From Skeletonema tropicum (lineage: Eukaryota > Bacillariophyta > Thalassiosirophyceae > Thalassiosirales > Thalassiosiraceae): DNA of 64,000 bases. Positions 55,583-64,000 of the stretch are shown piece by piece. Location: contig CM074139.1 of the NCBI GenBank assembly GCA_037178625.1, forward strand, positions 248,001-312,000, given 5' to 3'. A program made the translations under genes and the position numbers. How positions within the stretch are numbered: position 1 is the first letter of the stretch; each line of letters opens with the position of its first letter. The notes below the pieces were generated by a model. The model had not been told where the DNA came from, searched no databases, and saw only the letters and a program-made list of their open reading frames with translations.

Positions 55583-56415
55583 ATGACTTCGTCCACAACA
55601 TCCGACAACGAGCTGGTTGTCAACACCACAGCCCTATCCACACCACCTCACGACGACAACTGCCATCGAACAACCTCCGAGGGCGAGGGCAGCTCTGGAA
55701 TTCAAAGCAGCAGCGTGGGGCGGCAGTGCCAGTGCGCTCAGCTCTCCGCTTCTGAACGGAGAACACATTGTCTTGTTGAGTTTGAGTAATGATAATACTC
55801 CGATTGATAACGATAACAATAGTAATAATACGGAGGCGGAGGCACATGAACCTGCTGCGGTGCATGATGATAATATTAACGATAGTGATAGAACTTCCGC
55901 TCGTCTAAATCTAATCAGCATCAGCACTCCTCCGGTGCCGGCTCCGGTTGGCCTCAGCTCTAATTCTAACGCAGCATCGCGTTCCGGGTTTGAAGTGATT
56001 GAACGACGGGACCAAAATCCTAATTTGATGATGCAGATGATGGCATCTTCTACGGATATGAATATATGAAATTGAAAATAATATCTCACCGGCAGAATCA
56101 GAATTGATATCAGCGCGGGGTGATAATGACGGTGATAATGGTGATGACAATATTGGCAATATCATTATTAATGATCCACAAGACAACAACGACGGCAACA
56201 GCAACAACGAGGCGGTGTACTCACCGCCGCCCGATTCCATCATCCACAGTGACCTACAATCGCTGAGTCCTCCGCCGCTGTCCTTCAAATCGGATAGTCA
56301 TCACCAGTACAACGTTCATCACAGTCCTCATTCTCAGAGTCGAATGATCTCGTCTAGATGGGAAGTGTTACAACATGACAATCAACTGAACATCTTTAGG
56401 AATGATGTACAATGA
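55583..56415 (+). pseudogene. Array unit 16, frame broken by insertions
   Basis: One extra G in GTGGGGCGG and one extra A in GAATATATGAAA. Confidence 0.6.
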
Positions 56416-57153
56416 TATATATATAATATAGAGAGATGATAATAGATTACTATACTACATTACCTCTTCCTCTCCAAATTCACCTTTTCCTTCCTAACTT
56501 TGCTACTTTTGTTCGTATCAAGGCGATGAGTGTTGATGTAGAAAGCTCTCATTGCGCTCTATCGATTGGTTGCAGTTGCAAGGTCAAATATCGATGTTTT
56601 GTCGATCGACTCACCTCGAGAGTGGTCTAGAAAGTCGTCACCAGCGCCAATACCATCGTCATTGTAACCAAGACTACCGTCAAAACATCACTTTCTGGAC
56701 CCATTTTAGCCTCATCGATTGAACAAAAGTCGCCCAAACAGGCTGAATATACGCCTACCTAAGCGATAGAGTACGACGATTGCTTTCCAAAAAGGACACT
56801 TATCGCTGTCATTGGACGAGTACAAGACAAGATAAAGTGACAATATGAATGTAGCGTGCTTGAGTTGGCTGGTGTCTGGAGTTGGTGACTTTTTGATGCG
56901 ACAGTTAGTACCGCTCGATGCTGCTTAAATATTTCGAGTTCGCAGAAGCCACGAAGCCATCAAAATTGCATGGAAACCATGAGGAACTTCCATCGTAGCG
57001 TAGCTATCGAACCGCTACCGACCAAGTTTGTATATAATAGAGCTTCTATCTCTCTTCCTGAAGGCGACGTGCGCTAGAGCTGCTCTGCTCGCCTAACTAA
57101 TTCAATATAATTTAAATTTAGCCGCCAATCAAGCGAGTCCATCAAACCAAACC

Positions 57154-57985
57154 ATGACTTCGTCCACAACATCCGACAACGAGCTGGTTGTCAACACCAC
57201 AAGCCCTATCCACACCACCTCACGACGACAACTGCCATCGAACAACCTCCGAGGGCGAGGGCAGCTCTGGAATTCAAAGCAGCAGCGTGGGCGGCAGTGC
57301 CAGTGCGCTCAGCTCTCCGCTTCTGAACGGAGAACACATTGTCTTGTTGAGTTTGAGTAATGATAATACTCCGATTGATAACGATAACAATAGTAATAAT
57401 ACGGAGGCGGAGGCACATGAACCTGCTGCGGTGCATGATGATAATATTAACGATAGTGATAGAACTTCCGCTCGTCTAAATCTAATCAGCATCAGCACTC
57501 CTCCGGTGCCGGCTCCGGTTGGCCTCAGCTCTAATTCTAACGCAGCATCGCGTTCCGGGTTTGAAGTGATTGAACGACGGGACCAAAATCCTAATTTGAT
57601 GATGCAGATGATGGCATCTTCTACGGATATGAATATTGAAATTGAAAATAATATCTCACCGGCAGAATCAGAATTGATATCAGCGCGGGGTGATAATGAC
57701 GGTGATAATGGTGATGACAATATTGGCAATATCATTATTAATGATCCACAAGACAACAACGACGGCAACAGCAACAACGAGGCGGTGTACTCACCGCCGC
57801 CCGATTCCATCATCCACAGTGACCTACAATCGCTGAGTCCTCCGCCGCTGTCCTTCAAATCGGATAGTCATCACCAGTACAACGTTCATCACAGTCCTCA
57901 TTCTCAGAGTCGAATGATCTCGTCTAGATGGGAAGTGTTACAACATGACAATCAACTGAACATCTTTAGGAATGATGTACAATGA
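57154..57985 (+). pseudogene. Array unit 17, frame broken by one insertion
   Basis: A single extra A in CACCACAAGCCC breaks the frame after about 16 codons. The rest of the ORF is normal and could be read from an internal ATG at 57188. Confidence 0.6.
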
Positions 57986-58719
57986 TATATATATAATATA
58001 GAGAGATGATAATAGATTACTATACTACATTACCTCTTCCTCTCCAAATTCACCTTTTCCTTCCTAACTTTGCTACTTTTGTTCGTATCAAGGCGATGAG
58101 TGTTGATGTAGAAAGCTCTCATTGCGCTCTATCGATTGGTTGCAGTTGCAAGGTCAAATATCGATGTTTTGTCGATCGACTCACCTCGAGAGTGGTCTAG
58201 AAAGTCGTCACCAGCGCCAATACCATCGTCATTGTAACCAAGACTACCGTCAAAACATCACTTTCTGGACCCATTTTAGCCTCATCGATTGAACAAAAGT
58301 CGCCCAAACAGGCTGAATATACGCCTACCTAAGCGATAGAGTACGACGATTGCTTTCCAAAAAGGACACTTATCGCTGTCATTGGACGAGTACAAGACAA
58401 GATAAAGTGACAATATGAATGTAGCGTGCTTGAGTTGGCTGGTGTCTGGAGTTGGTGACTTTTTGATGCGACAGTTAGTACCGCTCGATGCTGCTTAAAT
58501 ATTTCGAGTTCGCAGAAGCCACGAAGCCATCAAAATTGCATGGAAACCATGAGGAACTTCCATCGTAGCCTATCGAACCGCTACCGACCAAGTTTGTATA
58601 TAATAGAGCTTCTATCTCTCTTCCTGAAGGCGACGTGCGCTAGAGCTGCTCTGCTCGCCTAACTAATTCAATATAATTTAAATTTAGCCGCCAATCAAGC
58701 GAGTCCATCAAACCAAACC

Positions 58720-59550
58720 ATGACTTCGTCCACAACATCCGACAACGAGCTGGTTGTCAACACCACAGCCCTATCCACACCACCTCACGACGACAACTGC
58801 CATCGAACAACCTCCGAGGGCGAGGGCAGCTCTGGAATTCAAAGCAGCAGCGTGGGCGGCAGTGCCAGTGCGCTCAGCTCTCCGCTTCTGAACGGAGAAC
58901 ACATTGTCTTGTTGAGTTTGAGTAATGATAATACTCCGATTGATAACGATAACAATAGTAATAATACGGAGGCGGAGGCACATGAACCTGCTGCGGTGCA
59001 TGATGATAATATTAACGATAGTGATAGAACTTCCGCTCGTCTAAATCTAATCAGCATCAGCACTCCTCCGGTGCCGGCTCCGGTTGGCCTCAGCTCTAAT
59101 TCTAACGCAGCATCGCGTTCCGGGTTTGAAGTGATTGAACGACGGGACCAAAATCCTAATTTGATGATGCAGATGATGGCATCTTCTACGGATATGAATA
59201 TTGAAATTGAAAATAATATCTCACCGGCAGAATCAGAATTGATATCAGCGCGGGGTGATAATGACGGTGATAATGGTGATGACAATATTGGCAATATCAT
59301 TATTAATGATCCACAAGACAACAACGACGGCAACAGCAACAACGAGGCGGTGTACTCACCGCCGCCCGATTCCATCATCCACAGTGACCTACAATCGCTG
59401 AGTCCTCCGCCGCTGTCCTTCAAATCGGATAGTCATCACCAGTACAACGTTCATCACAGTCCTCATTCTCAGAGTCGAATGATCTCGTCTAGATGGGAAG
59501 TGTTACAACATGACAATCAACTGAACATCTTTAGGAATGATGTACAATGA
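58720..59550 (+). CDS. Array protein, unit 18
   Basis: Intact. The AT-rich stretch just after the stop is one base shorter (TGATAATATATAATATAG) than in the other units. Confidence 0.62.
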   Translation: MTSSTTSDNELVVNTTALSTPPHDDNCHRTTSEGEGSSGIQSSSVGGSASALSSPLLNGEHIVLLSLSNDNTPIDNDNNSNNTEAEAHEPAAVHDDNINDSDRTSARLNLISISTPPVPAPVGLSSNSNAASRSGFEVIERRDQNPNLMMQMMASSTDMNIEIENNISPAESELISARGDNDGDNGDDNIGNIIINDPQDNNDGNSNNEAVYSPPPDSIIHSDLQSLSPPPLSFKSDSHHQYNVHHSPHSQSRMISSRWEVLQHDNQLNIFRNDVQ

Positions 59551-60283
59551 TAATATATAATATAGAGAGATGATAATAGATTACTATACTACATTACCTC
59601 TTCCTCTCCAAATTCACCTTTTCCTTCCTAACTTTGCTACTTTTGTTCGTATCAAGGCGATGAGTGTTGATGTAGAAAGCTCTCATTGCGCTCTATCGAT
59701 TGGTTGCAGTTGCAAGGTCAAATATCGATGTTTTGTCGATCGACTCACCTCGAGAGTGGTCTAGAAAGTCGTCACCAGCGCCAATACCATCGTCATTGTA
59801 ACCAAGACTACCGTCAAAACATCACTTTCTGGACCCATTTTAGCCTCATCGATTGAACAAAAGTCGCCCAAACAGGCTGAATATACGCCTACCTAAGCGA
59901 TAGAGTACGACGATTGCTTTCCAAAAAGGACACTTATCGCTGTCATTGGACGAGTACAAGACAAGATAAAGTGACAATATGAATGTAGCGTGCTTGAGTT
60001 GGCTGGTGTCTGGAGTTGGTGACTTTTTGATGCGACAGTTAGTACCGCTCGATGCTGCTTAAATATTTCGAGTTCGCAGAAGCCACGAAGCCATCAAAAT
60101 TGCATGGAAACCATGAGGAACTTCCATCGTAGCCTATCGAACCGCTACCGACCAAGTTTGTATATAATAGAGCTTCTATCTCTCTTCCTGAAGGCGACGT
60201 GCGCTAGAGCTGCTCTGCTCGCCTAACTAATTCAATATAATTTAAATTTAGCCGCCAATCAAGCGAGTCCATCAAACCAAACC

Positions 60284-61114
60284 ATGACTTCGTCCACAAC
60301 ATCCGACAACGAGCTGGTTGTCAACACCACAGCCCTATCCACACCACCTCACGACGACAACTGCCATCGAACAACCTCCGAGGGCGAGGGCAGCTCTGGA
60401 ATTCAAAGCAGCAGCGTGGGCGGCAGTGCCAGTGCGCTCAGCTCTCCGCTTCTGAACGGAGAACACATTGTCTTGTTGAGTTTGAGTAATGATAATACTC
60501 CGATTGATAACGATAACAATAGTAATAATACGGAGGCGGAGGCACATGAACCTGCTGCGGTGCATGATGATAATATTAACGATAGTGATAGAACTTCCGC
60601 TCGTCTAAATCTAATCAGCATCAGCACTCCTCCGGTGCCGGCTCCGGTTGGCCTCAGCTCTAATTCTAACGCAGCATCGCGTTCCGGGTTTGAAGTGATT
60701 GAACGACGGGACCAAAATCCTAATTTGATGATGCAGATGATGGCATCTTCTACGGATATGAATATTGAAATTGAAAATAATATCTCACCGGCAGAATCAG
60801 AATTGATATCAGCGCGGGGTGATAATGACGGTGATAATGGTGATGACAATATTGGCAATATCATTATTAATGATCCACAAGACAACAACGACGGCAACAG
60901 CAACAACGAGGCGGTGTACTCACCGCCGCCCGATTCCATCATCCACAGTGACCTACAATCGCTGAGTCCTCCGCCGCTGTCCTTCAAATCGGATAGTCAT
61001 CACCAGTACAACGTTCATCACAGTCCTCATTCTCAGAGTCGAATGATCTCGTCTAGATGGGAAGTGTTACAACATGACAATCAACTGAACATCTTTAGGA
61101 ATGATGTACAATGA
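60284..61114 (+). CDS. Array protein, unit 19
   Basis: Intact, TSD version. Confidence 0.62.
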   Translation: MTSSTTSDNELVVNTTALSTPPHDDNCHRTTSEGEGSSGIQSSSVGGSASALSSPLLNGEHIVLLSLSNDNTPIDNDNNSNNTEAEAHEPAAVHDDNINDSDRTSARLNLISISTPPVPAPVGLSSNSNAASRSGFEVIERRDQNPNLMMQMMASSTDMNIEIENNISPAESELISARGDNDGDNGDDNIGNIIINDPQDNNDGNSNNEAVYSPPPDSIIHSDLQSLSPPPLSFKSDSHHQYNVHHSPHSQSRMISSRWEVLQHDNQLNIFRNDVQ

Positions 61115-61848
61115 TATATATATAATATAGAGAGATGATAATAGATTACTATACTACATTACCTCTTCCTCTCCAAATTCACCTTTTCCTTCCTAACTTT
61201 GCTACTTTTGTTCGTATCAAGGCGATGAGTGTTGATGTAGAAAGCTCTCATTGCGCTCTATCGATTGGTTGCAGTTGCAAGGTCAAATATCGATGTTTTG
61301 TCGATCGACTCACCTCGAGAGTGGTCTAGAAAGTCGTCACCAGCGCCAATACCATCGTCATTGTAACCAAGACTACCGTCAAAACATCACTTTCTGGACC
61401 CATTTTAGCCTCATCGATTGAACAAAAGTCGCCCAAACAGGCTGAATATACGCCTACCTAAGCGATAGAGTACGACGATTGCTTTCCAAAAAGGACACTT
61501 ATCGCTGTCATTGGACGAGTACAAGACAAGATAAAGTGACAATATGAATGTAGCGTGCTTGAGTTGGCTGGTGTCTGGAGTTGGTGACTTTTTGATGCGA
61601 CAGTTAGTACCGCTCGATGCTGCTTAAATATTTCGAGTTCGCAGAAGCCACGAAGCCATCAAAATTGCATGGAAACCATGAGGAACTTCCATCGTAGCCT
61701 ATCGAACCGCTACCGACCAAGTTTGTATATAATAGAGCTTCTATCTCTCTTCCTGAAGGCGACGTGCGCTAGAGCTGCTCTGCTCGCCTAACTAATTCAA
61801 TATAATTTAAATTTAGCCGCCAATCAAGCGAGTCCATCAAACCAAACC

Positions 61849-62679
61849 ATGACTTCGTCCACAACATCCGACAACGAGCTGGTTGTCAACACCACAGCCC
61901 TATCCACACCACCTCACGACGACAACTGCCATCGAACAACCTCCGAGGGCGAGGGCAGCTCTGGAATTCAAAGCAGCAGCGTGGGCGGCAGTGCCAGTGC
62001 GCTCAGCTCTCCGCTTCTGAACGGAGAACACATTGTCTTGTTGAGTTTGAGTAATGATAATACTCCGATTGATAACGATAACAATAGTAATAATACGGAG
62101 GCGGAGGCACATGAACCTGCTGCGGTGCATGATGATAATATTAACGATAGTGATAGAACTTCCGCTCGTCTAAATCTAATCAGCATCAGCACTCCTCCGG
62201 TGCCGGCTCCGGTTGGCCTCAGCTCTAATTCTAACGCAGCATCGCGTTCCGGGTTTGAAGTGATTGAACGACGGGACCAAAATCCTAATTTGATGATGCA
62301 GATGATGGCATCTTCTACGGATATGAATATTGAAATTGAAAATAATATCTCACCGGCAGAATCAGAATTGATATCAGCGCGGGGTGATAATGACGGTGAT
62401 AATGGTGATGACAATATTGGCAATATCATTATTAATGATCCACAAGACAACAACGACGGCAACAGCAACAACGAGGCGGTGTACTCACCGCCGCCCGATT
62501 CCATCATCCACAGTGACCTACAATCGCTGAGTCCTCCGCCGCTGTCCTTCAAATCGGATAGTCATCACCAGTACAACGTTCATCACAGTCCTCATTCTCA
62601 GAGTCGAATGATCTCGTCTAGATGGGAAGTGTTACAACATGACAATCAACTGAACATCTTTAGGAATGATGTACAATGA
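61849..62679 (+). CDS. Array protein, unit 20
   Basis: Intact, TSD version. Last complete unit in the window. Confidence 0.62.
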   Translation: MTSSTTSDNELVVNTTALSTPPHDDNCHRTTSEGEGSSGIQSSSVGGSASALSSPLLNGEHIVLLSLSNDNTPIDNDNNSNNTEAEAHEPAAVHDDNINDSDRTSARLNLISISTPPVPAPVGLSSNSNAASRSGFEVIERRDQNPNLMMQMMASSTDMNIEIENNISPAESELISARGDNDGDNGDDNIGNIIINDPQDNNDGNSNNEAVYSPPPDSIIHSDLQSLSPPPLSFKSDSHHQYNVHHSPHSQSRMISSRWEVLQHDNQLNIFRNDVQ

Positions 62680-63419
62680 TATATATATAATATAGAGAGA
62701 TGATAATAGATTACTATACTACATTACCTCTTCCTCTCCAAATTCACCTTTTCCTTCCTAACTTTGCTACTTTTGTTCGTATCAAGGCGATGAGTGTTGA
62801 TGTAGAAAGCTCTCATTGCGCTCTATCGATTGGTTGCAGTTGCAAGGTCAAATATCGATGTTTTGTCGATCGACTCACCTCGAGAGTGGTCTAGAAAGTC
62901 GTCACCAGCGCCAATACCATCGTCATTGTAACCAAGACTACCGTCAAAACATCACTTTCTGGACCCATTTTAGCCTCATCGATTGAACAAAAGTCGCCCA
63001 AACAGGCTGAATATACGCCTACCTAAGCGATAGAGTACGACGATTGCTTTCCAAAAAGGACACTTATCGCTGTCATTGGACGAGTACAAGACAAGATAAA
63101 GTGACAATATGAATGTAGCGTGCTTGAGTTGGCTGGTGTCTGGAGTTGGTGACTTTTTGATGCGACAGTTAGTACCGCTCGATGCTGCTTAAATATTTCG
63201 AGTTCGCAGAAGCCACGAAGCCATCAAAATTGCATGGAACATGAAACCATGAGGAACTTCCATCGTAGCCTATCGAACCGCTACCGACCAAGTTTGTATA
63301 TAATAGAGCTTCTATCTCTCTTCCTGAAGGCGACGTGCGCTAGAGCTGCTCTGCTCGCCTAACTAATTCAATATAATTTAAATTTAGCCGCCAATCAAGC
63401 GAGTCCATCAAACCAAACC

Positions 63420-64000
63420 ATGACTTCGTCCACAACATCCGACAACGAGCTGGTTGTCAACACCACAGCCCTATCCACACCACCTCACGACGACAACTGC
63501 CATCGAACAAACCTCCCGAGGGCGAGGGCAGCTCTGGAATTCAAAGCAGCAGCGTGGGCGGCAGTGCCAGTGCGCTCAGCTCTCCGCTTCTGAACGGAGA
63601 ACACATTGTCTTGTTGAGTTTGAGTAATGATAATACTCCGATTGATAACGATAACAATAGTAATAATACGGAGGCGGAGGCACATGAACCTGCTGCGGTG
63701 CATGATGATAATATTAACGATAGTGATAGAACTTCCGCTCGTCTAAATCTAATCAGCATCAGCACTCCTCCGGTGCCGGCTCCGGTTGGCCTCAGCTCTA
63801 ATTCTAACGCAGCATCGCGTTCCGGGTTTGAAGTGATTGAACGACGGGACCAAAATCCTAATTTGATGATGCAGATGATGGCATCTTCTACGGATATGAA
63901 TATTGAAATTGAAAATAATATCTCACCGGCAGAATCAGAATTGATATCAGCGCGGGGTGATAATGACGGTGATAATGGTGATGACAATATTGGCAATATC
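63420..64000 (+). pseudogene. Array unit 21, partial and frame-shifted
   Basis: Cut by the window end. Two extra bases in ACAAACCTCCCGAG break the frame near codon 29. The upstream spacer reads GGAACATGAAACCATG, close to the form before units 1 and 12. Confidence 0.6.

Larger units (their letters stand above)
31600..64000 (+). repeat. Macrosatellite: 21 head-to-tail ~1565-bp units, running off the window
   Basis: ORF starts recur at 32024, 33589, 35154, 36719, 38284, 39849, 41414 and 42979 with exact 1565-base spacing. They continue at 44551, 46120, 47693, 49265, 50850, 52426, 54002, 55583, 57154, 58720, 60284, 61849 and 63420 with spacings of 1564-1585. All units point the same way. Units 2 to 8 look base-for-base identical apart from one short variant in unit 4. 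Each unit holds a 5' region with a TATATAATAG box, the 276-codon ORF, an AT-rich stretch right after the stop, and about 600 bases of non-coding sequence. The array continues beyond 64000, so its true length is unknown. Confidence 0.97.

Overview
This window looks like nuclear DNA from a diatom, probably a centric one. It holds two copies of a fucoxanthin chlorophyll a/c antenna gene whose leader carries a plastid-import AAAFAP motif. It also has a eukaryotic tRNA-Glu(CUC), GT-AG spliceosomal introns, proline/serine 'PSxxPS' stalk proteins, and WRKY19-like C-X4-C-X9-C-X2-HG knuckle proteins of a kind common in stramenopiles. I see no rRNA, CRISPR array or operon-like packing.

Layout. (1) 1-1.7 kb: one uncertain acidic/basic ORF followed by a decayed tandem copy of part of it. 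(2) 1.7-10 kb: a nearly identical ~2.2 kb block present twice (1699-3895 and 7760-9954), each copy carrying the antenna gene, a 276-bp TIR element and tRNA-Glu. A broken reverse-transcriptase gene (3900-6060) starts within a few bases of the end of the first copy. (3) 9.9-17 kb, minus strand: one very long signal-peptide/coiled-coil gene, with two introns and five places where the frame slips by one extra base. (4) 17.7-22.1 kb: four tandem paralogues, each signal peptide + Pro/Ser stalk + one membrane segment + short cytoplasmic tail. (5) 22.9-25.3 and 30.0-31.4 kb: a family of knuckle proteins (one intact, one shortened by deletion, two broken). Between them lie a second retroelement relic (26.5-27.0 kb) and an intact multidomain gene (27.3-29.0 kb) with an RPA1-N-like domain, a coiled coil, a BTB/T1 domain and a second T1 domain split by a SAM domain. 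(6) 31.6 kb to the window end: a head-to-tail array of a ~1565-bp unit, 21 units visible and continuing past the edge. Each unit encodes the same 276-residue Asp/Asn/Ser-rich protein of unknown function.

How the parts relate. No shared pathway links these genes; repeated local duplication is the common theme: the antenna block, the stalk-protein cluster, the knuckle cluster, repeats inside the coiled-coil gene, and the large array. Indels are strongly skewed to insertions, both in array units 12-17 and 21 and in the coiled-coil gene. This suggests residual long-read consensus errors as much as true gene decay, so 'broken' calls there are provisional.

All family assignments come from motif recognition by eye; no database search was run.
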